Assembly (NCBI RefSeq): GCF_030811715.1
Contig: NZ_JAUSRH010000011.1
Coordinates: 1-64,000, forward strand
Origin: Sinomonas atrocyanea
Lineage (GTDB): Bacteria; Actinomycetota; Actinomycetes; Actinomycetales; Micrococcaceae
Direction of reading: 5' to 3'
DNA: 64,000 bases
Within the stretch, counting starts at the first letter, position 1, and the number at the start of each line of letters is the position of its first letter. The notes beneath the pieces are model-generated. The model did not search any database. It saw nothing but the letters and a program-made list of their open reading frames with translations, and was not told the origin of the DNA. The position numbers were made by a program, and so were the translations under genes. Shown here one piece after another: positions 1 to 8,455 of the stretch.

Positions 1-95
1 GATCAACGCCCAGTCCTCCAAAGTGATCACTCTCCAATCGTCGAGTGTTCACTTTTCGAGCGCCGCTACTGCCCAGTTTTCGAGCGCCGACGACA

Positions 96-126
96 CGGGC
101 GGCCCACCATGTGGGCGGGCCGCCCG
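96..126 (-). terminator. GC-rich stem-loop after ktrA
   Basis: A 10-bp perfect stem (CGGGCGGCCC pairing with GGGCCGCCCG) with an 11-base loop lies about 17 bases past the ktrA stop on the minus strand. No T-run follows, as is common for actinobacterial terminators. The first 95 bases hold no gene I can support, only a 13-bp direct repeat TTTTCGAGCGCCG at 53-65 and 77-89. Confidence 0.5.
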
Positions 127-142
127 GCCGGAGCACTCAGAT

Positions 143-841
143 CTAGGGGCGCGCCGCGAACCGCTCGAGCAGGTCCACGTGGCCGGAGACGATGAGCATG
201 TCCCGGCTCGTGACCTTGGTGTGCGGCTGGGCGTAGGTGAAGTCCTCACCGGGGCTCTTGACCCCCACGATGGTGACGCCGTACTTGGAGCGGACCGCCG
301 ACTCGGCGAGGGTGAACCCCTGGGTCTCCTTGGGCGGGTACATCTTCACGATCGCGAAGTCGTCGTCGAACTCGATGAAGTCCAGCATGCGCCCGCTGAC
401 GAGGTGCGCGGCGCGCACCCCGGCGTCGGCCTCGGGGTAGATCACGTGGTTCGCGCCGATGCGGGTGAGGATCTTGCCATGCGAAGGGGTGATCGCCTTG
501 ACCCACAGGTGCTCGATCCCGAGGTCCACGAGGTTGGCGGTGATGAGCACCGAGGACTCGATCGAGGTGCCCACGCCCACCACCGCGGACTGGAACTCCT
601 GCGCGCCGAGCTGGCGGAGGGCATCGATGTTCGTCGCGTCCGCCTGGACGACGTGGGTGAGGGTCCCCGACCACTTCTGGACGAGGGTGATGTCCCGCTC
701 GATCGCGAGGACCTCGCGGCCCTGCTTGACGAGCTGCTCCGCGGTGGCGGCGCCGAAGCGGCCGAGGCCGATGACGAGGACGGGAGCCGAGGGGTTGGGC
801 CGCCGGCTGGTGCCCGTGGTGCTGGGCGTGGGATTAGCCAA
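143..841 (-). CDS. ktrA: Potassium uptake regulatory subunit, TrkA/KtrA type (RCK domains)
   Basis: A 232-residue cytoplasmic gating subunit for the potassium channel encoded just upstream. A Rossmann nucleotide-binding motif GLGRFG lies at residues 25-30 after a short Pro/Ser-rich N-terminus. An acidic residue ends the second strand (AIERD), and an RCK_C-like ligand-binding half fills about residues 150-225. The length fits single-RCK KtrA proteins (about 220) rather than the 450-residue tandem TrkA. The start codon overlaps the end of ktrB by 8 bases, so the two are co-transcribed and translationally coupled. Nucleotide binding (ATP/ADP or NAD) opening and closing KtrB is family knowledge. 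Confidence 0.9.
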   Translation of the reverse strand: MANPTPSTTGTSRRPNPSAPVLVIGLGRFGAATAEQLVKQGREVLAIERDITLVQKWSGTLTHVVQADATNIDALRQLGAQEFQSAVVGVGTSIESSVLITANLVDLGIEHLWVKAITPSHGKILTRIGANHVIYPEADAGVRAAHLVSGRMLDFIEFDDDFAIVKMYPPKETQGFTLAESAVRSKYGVTIVGVKSPGEDFTYAQPHTKVTSRDMLIVSGHVDLLERFAARP

Positions 842-2246
842 TGATCGGCCTCTCTTCCGGGTAGTGGTACAGCTGGATGCGCTGGCGGACCGCGAGGGCG
901 GAGGCGAGCGTGATCGTGCCGACGCGGCCGGCGACCATCAGGGCAGTCAGGACGTACATGCCGGCCGGGGGAGACTCCGCGCTCAGCCCGGAGCTCAGCC
1001 CGCAGGTCGCGAAGGCGGAGATCACCTCGAACAGGACGCGGTCCAGGGACTGCTGGGTGATGGCGGACATCAGGAACGAGCCGACGAGGACGAGCGTTGC
1101 CCCGGCGACGATCACCGAGATGGCCACCCGCAGCGCGCTCTGGGGGATGGTGCGCCCGTACACCTTCACGTCGCTGTCGCCGCGCCCCTCCGCGACGATG
1201 GCGAGGAACAGCACGGCGATCGTCGTGACCTTGATGCCGCCCGCCGTGGACGCGGAGCCGCCGCCGGCGAACATGAGCGCGTCCGTGAGCAGCCGGGTGG
1301 TGCCCTCGAGCTGGTTCTGGTCCACGAGGTTGAAGCCGCACGAGCGGGTCATGATCGAGGCGAAGACGGCGTGGATGATCTTCTCGGCCACCCCCATGCT
1401 GCCGATCGTGCGGGGGTTGTCCCATTCCATCCAGCCCCACAGGACGCTGCCGACTCCCACGAGGATCGCCGAGACCTGGATGGTCAGCTTGACGTGCAGG
1501 CTCCACCGCCGCCAGCGGAAGCCGGCCTGGCGCAGTCCGAGGATCACCGGGAAGCCGAGGGAGCCGACGAACGCGCCGAGGGCGAGCGGGACGAGGATCC
1601 ACAGGTCCTCCTCGTACGGCACGATCCCGTCCGAGTGGGGCGTGAATCCGGCGTTGTTGAAGGCCGAGATCGAGTAGAAGATGCCGTGCCACAGCGCCGT
1701 CCACCAGCCCTCGCCGAGGGCCAGGAAGCGCCCGGTGAGCACCACGGCCAGGGAGCCCTCGATCACGATCGAGGTCATGATGACGATCCGCAGCAGCTCG
1801 CCGACCTCCCCGAGCCGGCTCGAGTTGTTCAGCGCCTCCTGCGCAATCAGCTTGCTGCGCAGCCCGAGCCGCCGGCTCACCATGAGCGTCAGGAGCGAGG
1901 CGATCGTGAGCGTGCCGAGGCCTCCCACGAAGATGCCGAGCAGGATCACGAACTGGCCGAAGAACGTCCAGTGCGCGGCCGTCGAGACCACGGTCAGGCC
2001 GGTCACGCACACGGCGGACGCTGCGGTGAAGAGCGCCTCGTGCAGGGGCGTGGCGTGGCCGTCCGCGGAGGAGACGGGCAGGGAGAGCAGGAGCGTGAAG
2101 ACGATGATGACCGCGGCGAACGCGAGCATCGCGAGCCGTGCGGGCGACGACGCGGCGAGGCGGTCCACGAAGTCCCGCAGGCCCGTGAGGGGACCGAGGC
2201 CCTCGCGCTGCGGCATGGGCTGCCATGTCGGCTTCGTCTGGGCCAT
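834..2246 (-). CDS. ktrB: Potassium channel-like transporter, TrkH/KtrB family
   Basis: A 470-residue polytopic membrane protein that carries potassium inward with the RCK subunit ktrA. The four pseudo-repeat pore loops are visible through their filter glycines: VCVTGLTVV, FNNAGFTPH, TRSCGFNLV and ATCGLSSGL. This is the layout of the SKT superfamily. The start ATG (MAQTKPTW) is preferred because the longer upstream frame is Arg/Pro-rich out-of-frame sequence. Length matches KtrB (about 450) better than TrkH (about 480-500), but the two are hard to separate by eye. It is divergent from acuC, with a 21-bp palindrome between them. Confidence 0.9.
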   Translation of the reverse strand: MAQTKPTWQPMPQREGLGPLTGLRDFVDRLAASSPARLAMLAFAAVIIVFTLLLSLPVSSADGHATPLHEALFTAASAVCVTGLTVVSTAAHWTFFGQFVILLGIFVGGLGTLTIASLLTLMVSRRLGLRSKLIAQEALNNSSRLGEVGELLRIVIMTSIVIEGSLAVVLTGRFLALGEGWWTALWHGIFYSISAFNNAGFTPHSDGIVPYEEDLWILVPLALGAFVGSLGFPVILGLRQAGFRWRRWSLHVKLTIQVSAILVGVGSVLWGWMEWDNPRTIGSMGVAEKIIHAVFASIMTRSCGFNLVDQNQLEGTTRLLTDALMFAGGGSASTAGGIKVTTIAVLFLAIVAEGRGDSDVKVYGRTIPQSALRVAISVIVAGATLVLVGSFLMSAITQQSLDRVLFEVISAFATCGLSSGLSAESPPAGMYVLTALMVAGRVGTITLASALAVRQRIQLYHYPEERPIIG

Positions 2247-2272
2247 GGAGAGCGTGTCCTGTGTGCGTCCTG

Positions 2273-2293
2273 GCCGCCCGGGGCCCGGGCGGC
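2273..2293. promoter_or_regulatory. Palindrome between ktrB and acuC
   Basis: GCCGCCCGGG and CCCGGGCGGC are perfect reverse complements separated by one base, in the 120-bp divergent region. It could be an operator or a hairpin in the ktrB leader. No known regulator site is recognised. Confidence 0.35.
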
Positions 2294-2354
2294 GGCTTCG
2301 TGTCACAGTAAACCACCAACGGCCCCCGAGGGCCGCACGCGAAGGGGTGTCCGG

Positions 2355-2360
2355 TAGCCT
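2355..2360 (+). promoter_or_regulatory. -10 element of a leaderless acuC transcript
   Basis: TAGCCT is followed by exactly 6 bases and then the acuC ATG, so the transcript should begin at or next to the start codon. There is no Shine-Dalgarno sequence before the ATG, which agrees. No good -35 box is seen. Confidence 0.6.
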
Positions 2361-2366
2361 AGGCGC

Positions 2367-3605
2367 ATGTCCGACGGCGCAGCGCAGCAGGCCAGCGGCC
2401 CCGCCAGCGCCGTCCGCCGGGTCGAGTACCCCACCCTCGTCGCCTGGAGCGAGGACCTCCTCGCCTACGACTTCGGCCCGCATCACCCCATGAGCCCGGC
2501 GCGCCTGGACCTGACGGCGCGGCTGTGCGAGGACCTCGGGCTGTTCGGGCTGCCCGTCGTGCATGTCGTCGAGCCGCATGTGGCCACCGACGACGAGCTC
2601 GCCACCGTCCACACCCGCGACTACATCGCCGCCGTCCGCCGCGTAAGCGAGAACCCGGCCGAGCCCGAGCCGGGCCGCGGGCTGGGGACCGAGGACGATC
2701 CCGCCTTCGCAGGCATGCACGAGGCGAGCGCCCGGATCGTCGGCGGTTCGCTCGCCGCGGCCGACGCCGTCCTCGACGGCTCCGCGCTGCACGCCGTCAA
2801 CTTCGCCGGGGGCATGCACCACGCTGCTGCCGACCGCGGCAGCGGCTTCTGCATCTACAACGATGCCGCGGCCGCGATCCGGCGGCTCCTGGACCGGGGC
2901 GTGGAGCGTGTGGCGTACATCGACACGGACGCGCACCACGGCGACGGCACGGAGCGCATCTTCTGGGACGAGCCGCGCGTCCTGACCATCTCGCTCCACG
3001 AGAGCGGTCTCACACTCTTCCCCGGCTCGGGCTTCCCGAACGAGGTGGGCGGCCCGCACGCGGAGGGCGCCGCGGTCAACGTCGCCCTGCCGGCCGGCAC
3101 CCGGGACGCGGGCTGGCTCCGGGCCTTCCACGCCGTGGTCCCGCAGCTCGTCGAGGCGTTCCGGCCCGAGGTGCTCGTGAGCCAGCACGGCTGCGACTCC
3201 CACCACCTCGACCCGCTCACCAACCTCAAGGTCACCGTGGACGCCCAGCGCGAGGCCGCGTTGTCCATCTCGGCGCTCGCCCGCCGGTTCTGCGGGGGCC
3301 GCTGGATCGCCACGGGAGGGGGCGGCTACGAGGTCGTCCAGGTGGTCCCGCGCGCGTGGGCCCACCTGGTCGGGATCGCGGCGGGGCACCCCGTGAACCT
3401 CCGCACCCCGACCCCCCAGCCGTGGCGCGACTACGTGCACGAGAAGTACGGCAGGAACGCCCCGGCGCTCATGGGGGAGGACGCCGACACCTGGTGGCGC
3501 TCGTGGGAGATCGGCTTCAACCCCAACGATCCGGTGGACCGCGCCGTCATGGCCACGCGCAAGGAGATCTTCCCCCTGCACGGCCTGGACCCGTGGTTCG
3601 ACTGA
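2367..3605 (+). CDS. acuC: Histone deacetylase-family protein, AcuC type
   Basis: A 412-residue cytoplasmic zinc-dependent amidohydrolase of the arginase/deacetylase fold. Visible family motifs are HPMSPARL near residue 40, the active-site stretch FAGGMHHA near 145-152, the metal-binding DTDAHHGDG near 187-195, and LFPGSGF after the second metal ligand. In bacilli and some actinobacteria AcuC removes acetyl groups from acetyl-CoA synthetase or other lysine-acetylated proteins; the substrate here is an inference. The start follows a TAGCCT -10 box by 6 bases and has no ribosome-binding site, so it is read as leaderless. An ArsR gene follows 36 bases downstream with its own leaderless promoter. 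Confidence 0.88.
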   Translation: MSDGAAQQASGPASAVRRVEYPTLVAWSEDLLAYDFGPHHPMSPARLDLTARLCEDLGLFGLPVVHVVEPHVATDDELATVHTRDYIAAVRRVSENPAEPEPGRGLGTEDDPAFAGMHEASARIVGGSLAAADAVLDGSALHAVNFAGGMHHAAADRGSGFCIYNDAAAAIRRLLDRGVERVAYIDTDAHHGDGTERIFWDEPRVLTISLHESGLTLFPGSGFPNEVGGPHAEGAAVNVALPAGTRDAGWLRAFHAVVPQLVEAFRPEVLVSQHGCDSHHLDPLTNLKVTVDAQREAALSISALARRFCGGRWIATGGGGYEVVQVVPRAWAHLVGIAAGHPVNLRTPTPQPWRDYVHEKYGRNAPALMGEDADTWWRSWEIGFNPNDPVDRAVMATRKEIFPLHGLDPWFD

Positions 3606-3629
3606 GTCCGCGGCCCTCGCAGGGATGGG

Positions 3630-3635
3630 TAGGCT
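3630..3635 (+). promoter_or_regulatory. -10 element of a leaderless arsR-type transcript
   Basis: TAGGCT with 6 bases to the ATG of the ArsR-family gene, the same geometry as at acuC. No ribosome-binding site precedes the start. Confidence 0.6.
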
Positions 3636-3641
3636 GGAAGC

Positions 3642-4190
3642 ATGGTGACTGACATCTTCGCCGTCATCGCTGACCGCACGCGGAGGGACATCCTCGATAC
3701 GCTGCGGACCGGTGACAAGGCTGTGGGCGAACTCGTCGAGGCCCTCGCCGCGAGCCAGCCGACGGTGTCCAAGCACCTCAAGGTCCTCCGCGACGCGGGA
3801 CTCGTGAGCACCCGCGCCCAGGGACAGAAGCGCTTCTACGCGCTCCGGCTCGAGCCGCTCGACGAGGTCGGCGGCTGGCTCGCCGGGCTGCGCACGACGG
3901 CGCCGTCCCCGGCCCCCGCCGCTGCCCCGCCGGCCGCTGGGGAACAGGCGGCCGCCGCGGCCGCCCCGGTGCAGGACGAGACGCCTCCGGCCCTCCCCGC
4001 CGCGCCCAGCCCGCGCTCCGGCGAGGAGGCCGCGCTGGTGCCGGCCGCCGTCGTGCCCGGACCGGCCGAGCGGCTCGAGGCGAGGCCCGAGGGGAGCCGC
4101 CCGGCACAGATCCAGCGCACGGTCGAGCGGGCTGCCGCGCGGGCCACGGAGCTCATGGCCAACCTGCCCAAGTTCGGGCGCCGCAAGTAG
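3642..4190 (+). CDS. ArsR-family winged-helix regulator with Ala/Pro-rich tail
   Basis: 182 residues. The first 80 form a winged helix: IFAVIADRTRRDILDTLRTG, then the recognition helix region ASQPTVSKHLKVLRDAGLVS and a wing ending in QKRFYAL. This is the ArsR/SmtB fold. No cysteine-rich metal site such as CxCxxC is present, so it is probably not an arsenic or zinc sensor. The closest look is to regulators that pair with metabolic or SRPBCC genes. Residues 85-150 are low-complexity Ala/Pro/Glu, an unusual extension for a family usually near 100-120 residues. It ends 10 bases before the convergent cyclase-fold gene. Target unknown. Confidence 0.82.
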   Translation: MVTDIFAVIADRTRRDILDTLRTGDKAVGELVEALAASQPTVSKHLKVLRDAGLVSTRAQGQKRFYALRLEPLDEVGGWLAGLRTTAPSPAPAAAPPAAGEQAAAAAAPVQDETPPALPAAPSPRSGEEAALVPAAVVPGPAERLEARPEGSRPAQIQRTVERAAARATELMANLPKFGRRK

Positions 4191-4200
4191 CCTGCGGCGC

Positions 4201-5181
4201 TCAGGCGCGGCCGTCCCACCAGACGAGCACCCGGGCGGCGTAGAACGTGAGCCACTTCGAGGGCTCCCCGGGAGGGACATCGACGTCGAACCACGTCCGC
4301 CCGGGGTACCGGTGCTCCTGGACCCACGTGCCGTCGGTCCGTCGCCTGCCGCGGACGAGCTCGACGGCCTCCTCGAGCCGCGGGTCCGGGTCAGTGCCGT
4401 CGTGGAGCGCGGCAGCGCGGAAGTAGTCCAGCGCACGGAGCGCCGTGTAGTGCCAGCGGAAGGGGTACGCGAGCACCTGGAACCCCGGCCGCACCAGTGC
4501 GCCGGTGGTCGCCCGGTAGAGCAGGCGGCGCGCGAGGAGGTACTCCTCGCCGGCCTTGCGGGCCTCGTGCAGCCCCTCCGTGGCTGCCGAGACGCCCTGA
4601 TCGGACTGTTCGTAGGCGAGGATGCCGCGCAGCGAGCTCAAGGTCGAGTCGAAGGACGAGCGGACCGAGCCGTTGACCCATTCGCAGTTCCAGCCGCCCT
4701 CGGCCATCTGGTGGTCGACGAACCACTGCGCGAGCGCTCCGACGTCGGCGCCGAGCCACGCGCCGTTGGCGAGCGTTGCGGCGTTGATGCACGCATCGAC
4801 CTCGCCGCCCCAATAGGGCAGGTCGTCGTACTCCCAGCGGCTGTTGGCCGCGAGCTTCTCGGCGGTCCCGGCCAGGGCCGCGGCGTCGAGGCCCCATTCG
4901 CGCAGGGTCGTGAGCGTCCACGTCGTCGCCGTCCAGGGCTGGCCCGCGTCCGGGGCCGCCTCGGGGCCGCGGAAGTCGAAGTCCGCGGGGAAGAACGCTC
5001 CTCCGGCCCACTGCCCGTCGGGGTCCTGGAGAGCGAGCAGGCGGGCGCCGTGGCCCTCGGTGGCCACCCTGGCCCGGGTGGCCTGCCACACCGCGGGCTC
5101 GGCCCCGGCGAGATCGTGTTCGACCTGCCAGCGCAGGGCGGGATCGGCGTCGAGGAGCCAACCGGTGAGATCGTCCCCCAT
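4201..5181 (-). CDS. Prenyltransferase/squalene-oxidase-repeat (alpha/alpha barrel) protein
   Basis: 326 residues rich in Trp, Ala and Gly with repeated motifs of the terpene-cyclase alpha/alpha-barrel type: DGQWAGGAFF, GGWNCEW and RTDGTWVQE resemble the QxxDGSW repeats of squalene cyclases. It is about half the size of a real squalene-hopene cyclase (about 630) and lacks an obvious DxDD catalytic motif, so cyclase activity is doubtful. Such short proteins are usually annotated as squalene cyclase-like or hypothetical. The start MGDD is chosen because a TAGCCT box on the minus strand lies 7 bases upstream; the longer open frame reads through the hydrolase promoter region. Divergent from the alpha/beta hydrolase. 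Confidence 0.7.
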   Translation of the reverse strand: MGDDLTGWLLDADPALRWQVEHDLAGAEPAVWQATRARVATEGHGARLLALQDPDGQWAGGAFFPADFDFRGPEAAPDAGQPWTATTWTLTTLREWGLDAAALAGTAEKLAANSRWEYDDLPYWGGEVDACINAATLANGAWLGADVGALAQWFVDHQMAEGGWNCEWVNGSVRSSFDSTLSSLRGILAYEQSDQGVSAATEGLHEARKAGEEYLLARRLLYRATTGALVRPGFQVLAYPFRWHYTALRALDYFRAAALHDGTDPDPRLEEAVELVRGRRRTDGTWVQEHRYPGRTWFDVDVPPGEPSKWLTFYAARVLVWWDGRA

Positions 5182-5188
5182 GGGGGCT

Positions 5189-5194
5189 AGGCTA
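5189..5194 (-). promoter_or_regulatory. -10 element of leaderless cyclase-fold gene
   Basis: TAGCCT on the minus strand with 7 bases to the ATG at 5181. This decides the start codon of the downstream gene, since no Shine-Dalgarno sequence is present. Confidence 0.5.
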
Positions 5195-5263
5195 CTCGCA
5201 CCATGTGGGGCGGCAAGCCCCCCACGGGACCTTTCACGGCGGGGGTTCGAGGAGGAGACCGAC

Positions 5264-6001
5264 ATGCTGCAGTACATGGATTCGGCGCCGGCGGGCGCCG
5301 CGGGCAGGCGTCCGTTCCGGATCGGGGACAGCACCACGGGGGTGCTCTGGGGCACGGACGACGGCGCGGCGCGGCCCCTCGTGCTCCTGGGCCACGGGGG
5401 AGGGCAGAGCACCCAGGCGCCCGGGGTACGGGCAAGGGCCGAGCTCCTCGTCCGCCAGGGCTACGCGGTGGCGGCCTTGGACGCGCCGGGCCATGGCGGC
5501 CGCCCCAGGACCGCGGAGCTCGAGCGGCGGATCGAGCGCATGCGGGACGCCCAGGGCAGTCCGGACTTCGGCGCGGCCGTGGCGGACCTCAACGCTGCGG
5601 TGGCCCGTGATGCGGTACCCGAATGGGGCCTGCTGCTGGACGCCCTCGAGACGGAAGGCCTGGCCGGCGCAGCCCGCGCGGGGTACTGGGGCTACTCCCT
5701 CGGAGCGGCCATCGGCTTCCCGCTCGTCGCCGCCGAAGCGCGCATCCGGGCCGCCGTGCTGGGCCTGATCGGCGAGACGGTGGCCGAGAGTGCCGCGGCG
5801 ATCCGGGTGCCCGTCCAGTTCGTCATGCAGTGGGACGACCCGCTCGTCTCCCGCCTCAGCGCGCTGCGTCTGTTCGACATGGTCGGCTCGAAGGACAAGA
5901 CGCTGCACGCCAACCCCGGTGCCCACGGGGACGTCCCCGACCACGAGGACGCGAGCTCGGTGGCGTTCTTCGCGCGGCACCTCGGCCGCGAGGCGGCCTG
6001 A
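5264..6001 (+). CDS. Alpha/beta-hydrolase (dienelactone hydrolase/peptidase S9-like)
   Basis: 245 residues. The strand and oxyanion region LVLLGHGGGQS, the nucleophile elbow YWGYSLGAA (Ser in G-Y-S-L-G), a late acid region QWDDPLVS and a C-terminal HGDVPDHE histidine give a complete alpha/beta-hydrolase triad. No lid domain is evident, so it is a small single-domain esterase-like enzyme of unknown substrate. The ATG has a strong GGAGGAG 7 bases upstream; the longer open frame is a shadow of the divergent gene. It is followed tail-to-tail by the IclR gene. Confidence 0.75.
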   Translation: MLQYMDSAPAGAAGRRPFRIGDSTTGVLWGTDDGAARPLVLLGHGGGQSTQAPGVRARAELLVRQGYAVAALDAPGHGGRPRTAELERRIERMRDAQGSPDFGAAVADLNAAVARDAVPEWGLLLDALETEGLAGAARAGYWGYSLGAAIGFPLVAAEARIRAAVLGLIGETVAESAAAIRVPVQFVMQWDDPLVSRLSALRLFDMVGSKDKTLHANPGAHGDVPDHEDASSVAFFARHLGREAA

Positions 6002-6020
6002 GCCCACCGTGCGGAATGCG

Positions 6021-6797
6021 TCACGGCCGCGGCGAGGCGATCGCGGTCGAGAGCCGGTGGGCCTCGGCGAGGAGCTGCTGGCCGAGCTCCTCGCGCCGCC
6101 CCGGCCGGAAGCGCGGCTCGATGCCCGTGAGCGAGAGTGCCCATGCCGGCCGCCCGGAGGGGTCGAACACCGCGGCGCCGAGCCCGTAGGACCCCTCGAC
6201 CACGAGCCCCGGGTTCACCGAGTAGCCCAGCTCGCGGGTCTCCGCCAGCCGCTCCCGCAGGGGGCCGGCGGCGTGGGTGGGGCCGTACTCCGCGGTGCGC
6301 TCGCCGTCGTCCGCGATGATCGGCCCGGCCTCGTCGCCGGGGAGGAAGGCGAGGATCGCGATCCCGGCGGAGGCGACGCCGAGCGGGAACCGCTTGCCCT
6401 CGTAGAGCACGAAAGAGCGCACCGGGAAGCTGCCCTCCTCGCGGGCGAGGCACACCGTCTCGTCGCCGCGGCGGATCGAGAGGAATGCGGACTCGCCTGT
6501 CGCCTCGGCAAGCCGGCGGAGGGCGGGGCGGGCGAGGTGCTCGACGGCGAACCGGCCCGCCGCGACCGCGCCCATGACGTACAGCTCCGGGCCGAGGTGC
6601 CAGCGCGCGGCGGCCTCGTCGAAGTCCAGGAGCCCGTCAGCGGCGAGGGCCTTGAGCAGCCGGTGGACCGTGGGACGTGTGAGGCCGGAGGCGCGCACGA
6701 TCCCGGCGAGCGACAGGCCGGCACCGCCGGTGCGCGCGATGACCCGGAGGACGAGGGCCACACGGCCCACGACCTGGGTGCCCTGGATCCCGGACAT
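6021..6797 (-). CDS. IclR-family regulator of the scoAB-thiolase operon
   Basis: 258 residues from the chosen start. The N-terminal winged helix includes SLAGIVRASGLTRPTVHRLLKAL; the rest is the GAF-like effector domain with family features such as GVASAGIAIL and LGYSVN. An ATG further upstream at 6833 is less likely: it has no ribosome-binding site and would put a perfect palindrome inside the coding region, while the ATG at 6797 is preceded by GAGGAGG. It diverges from scoA. IclR proteins of the PcaR/PobR group control aromatic and short-acid catabolism, so it is probably the local regulator of the CoA-transferase operon and of itself. Confidence 0.85.
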   Translation of the reverse strand: MSGIQGTQVVGRVALVLRVIARTGGAGLSLAGIVRASGLTRPTVHRLLKALAADGLLDFDEAAARWHLGPELYVMGAVAAGRFAVEHLARPALRRLAEATGESAFLSIRRGDETVCLAREEGSFPVRSFVLYEGKRFPLGVASAGIAILAFLPGDEAGPIIADDGERTAEYGPTHAAGPLRERLAETRELGYSVNPGLVVEGSYGLGAAVFDPSGRPAWALSLTGIEPRFRPGRREELGQQLLAEAHRLSTAIASPRP

Positions 6798-6817
6798 GGC
6801 CTCCTCAGCAGAAATAC

Positions 6818-6831
6818 GCCACAATGTGGAC
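6818..6831. promoter_or_regulatory. Candidate IclR operator 1
   Basis: Contains CCACA-A-TGTGG, a perfect 5+1+5 inverted repeat, just upstream of the IclR start. A near copy lies about 105 bp away, close to scoA, in the same divergent region. Confidence 0.55.
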
Positions 6832-6922
6832 ATTCTAGGCGACCCATGCCACCACGTGAACGGGACGGGATGGGTTCTCTTGTGACGCGGGCAACACGTC
6901 CCTAGGCTCGCTGACCAGAACA

Positions 6923-6935
6923 GTCCACAACGTGG
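6923..6935. promoter_or_regulatory. Candidate IclR operator 2
   Basis: GTCCACAACGTGG matches operator 1 (GNCCACAAYGTGG), with one mismatch in the right half-site, about 42 bases before the scoA start. The pair suggests one regulator acting on both divergent promoters. Confidence 0.5.
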
Positions 6936-6976
6936 CCCACGGGGCCGCGGGACGCCGCCAGCTCGAGGAGGAGCCC

Positions 6977-7693
6977 ATGCCCACCATGTACACCGACGCC
7001 GCCGAGGCCCTCGCAGGGTCGCTCGCCGACGGCATGATCCTGGCGGTCGGCGGCTTCGGCCTCAGCGGCATCCCCGCAGACCTCATCGACGCCGTGCGCG
7101 ACTCCGGGGTGACGGGGCTGACCGTGGTCTCGAACAACATGGGCGTGGACGGCAAGGGCCTCGGCGTGCTCATCGAGGCGGGGCAGGTCGCCAAGGTGAT
7201 CGCGAGCTACGTCGGTGAGAACAAGCTCTTCGCCGAGCAGTACCTCGCCGGCCGGCTCGAGGTCGAGTTCACCCCGCAGGGCACCCTCGCCGAGCGGCTC
7301 CGCGCCGGCGGCGCAGGCATCCCCGCGTTCTACACGAAGACCGGGGTGGGGACGCTCGTCGCCGAGGGCAAGCCGCACGAGACGTTCGACGGCGAGCTGT
7401 ACGTCCAGGAGCGGGGGATCGTGGCCGACGTCGCGCTCGTGCACGCCCACACCGCGGACACCGCCGGGAACCTCGTCTACCGGTACACGGCGCGGAACTT
7501 CAACCCGGTCGTCGCCACGGCCGGCAGGATCACCGTCGCGGAGGCCGAGCACATCGTCCCCGCCGGAGCGCTCGATCCCAACCACATCGTGACCCCGGGG
7601 GTGTACGTCCAGCGGCTCCTCCAGGCGACGGACAGGGTGAAGCACATCGAGCAGGCCACCACCCGGCCCCGCCCGGCTGCGATCGCCGGCTGA
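6977..7693 (+). CDS. scoA: 3-oxoacid CoA-transferase, subunit A
   Basis: 238 residues, the usual length of the alpha subunit of class I CoA-transferases (SCOT/PcaI). The family motif GGFGLSGIP is at residues 25-33, the CoA-contact region ELYVQERGIVADVALV in the middle, and ARNFNPVVATAGR with EHIVPAGALDPNHIVTPG near the end. With scoB it moves CoA, usually from succinyl-CoA, to a 3-oxoacid. Acetoacetate and 3-oxoadipate enzymes cannot be told apart by eye; the nearby ketone carboxylase favours acetoacetate or a related 3-oxoacid. A strong GAGGAGGAG precedes the ATG. First gene of a three-gene operon. Confidence 0.88.
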   Translation: MPTMYTDAAEALAGSLADGMILAVGGFGLSGIPADLIDAVRDSGVTGLTVVSNNMGVDGKGLGVLIEAGQVAKVIASYVGENKLFAEQYLAGRLEVEFTPQGTLAERLRAGGAGIPAFYTKTGVGTLVAEGKPHETFDGELYVQERGIVADVALVHAHTADTAGNLVYRYTARNFNPVVATAGRITVAEAEHIVPAGALDPNHIVTPGVYVQRLLQATDRVKHIEQATTRPRPAAIAG

Positions 7694-7753
7694 CCCCAAA
7701 CCCCCACTCAGAACGTCACCCCCAGAACCTGACTTCCAGAAGGAGGGCCTCCC

Positions 7754-8455
7754 ATGGCCTGGACCCGCGACGAGATGGCGGCCATCGCCGCCACCGAGCT
7801 CAGCGACGGCGACTATGTCAACCTCGGGATCGGCATCCCGACCCTCGTGGCCAACCACCTCCCCGACGGCGTGACCGTGCACCTGCAGAGCGAGAACGGG
7901 CTGCTCGGCATGGGCCCGTTCCCGTATGAGGGCGACGAGGACGCCGACCTCATCAACGCCGGCAAGCAGACGGTCACCGTCCTGCCGGGCGGCTCGATCT
8001 TCGATTCGGCGACGAGCTTCGGCATGATCCGCGGCGGCCACGTCAAGGTCGCGATCCTCGGCGCCATGCAGGTCGCGGGCAACGGCGACCTCGCGAACTG
8101 GCAGATCCCCGGAAAGATGGTCAAGGGCATGGGCGGGGCGATGGACCTCGTCGCGGGGACGCCGCGCGTCGTCGTCCTCACCGAGCACGTGGCCAAGGAC
8201 GGGACCCCCAAGATCGTCGCCGAGTGCACGCTCCCGCTCACCGGGGTCGGGGTCGTGGACCGGATCGTGACGGACCTCGCCGTCTTCGACGTGGTGAAGG
8301 CGGCCGACGGCGGCCGGCGGCTAACGCTCGTACGGCGAGCCCCCGGCGTCGGCGTCGAGGAGCTGCGGCAGAAGACGGGCGCGGAGTTCGACGTGGCCCC
8401 CGAGGCGCCGCGTGCGGACTCGGTGGACGAGAAGCTCGCGGAGGCGGTGCTCTGA
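7754..8455 (+). CDS. scoB: 3-oxoacid CoA-transferase, subunit B
   Basis: 233 residues. The catalytic glutamate lies in the conserved SENGLLGMG motif (E47), which forms the glutamyl-CoA intermediate in this family. [15 protein letters not shown] and GGAMDLV are further family hallmarks. It lies 60 bases after scoA behind AGAAGGAGGG, and its stop overlaps the thiolase start by one base (TGATG), so the next gene is coupled to it. The pair should form the usual alpha2beta2 enzyme. Confidence 0.9.
   Translation: MAWTRDEMAAIAATELSDGDYVNLGIGIPTLVANHLPDGVTVHLQSENGLLGMGPFPYEGDEDADLINAGKQTVTVLPGGSIFDSATSFGMIRGGHVKVAILGAMQVAGNGDLANWQIPGKMVKGMGGAMDLVAGTPRVVVLTEHVAKDGTPKIVAECTLPLTGVGVVDRIVTDLAVFDVVKAADGGRRLTLVRRAPGVGVEELRQKTGAEFDVAPEAPRADSVDEKLAEAVL

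Noticed and set aside
22-31. AGTGATCACT as a CRP site
   Set aside because: The halves have no 6-base spacer and no downstream gene start is near.
23-844. Long plus-strand open frame over ktrA
   Set aside because: It is the reverse-strand shadow of ktrA; its product is Arg/Gly/Asp-rich with no motif, as expected of high-GC antisense frames.
3642-4190. ArsR gene as an arsenic-resistance regulator
   Set aside because: No metal-binding cysteines and no arsenic genes close by.
834-4436. 1200-codon minus-strand frame covering ktrB and the acuC region
   Set aside because: Only the last 470 codons match KtrB; the rest is antisense to acuC and the ArsR gene.
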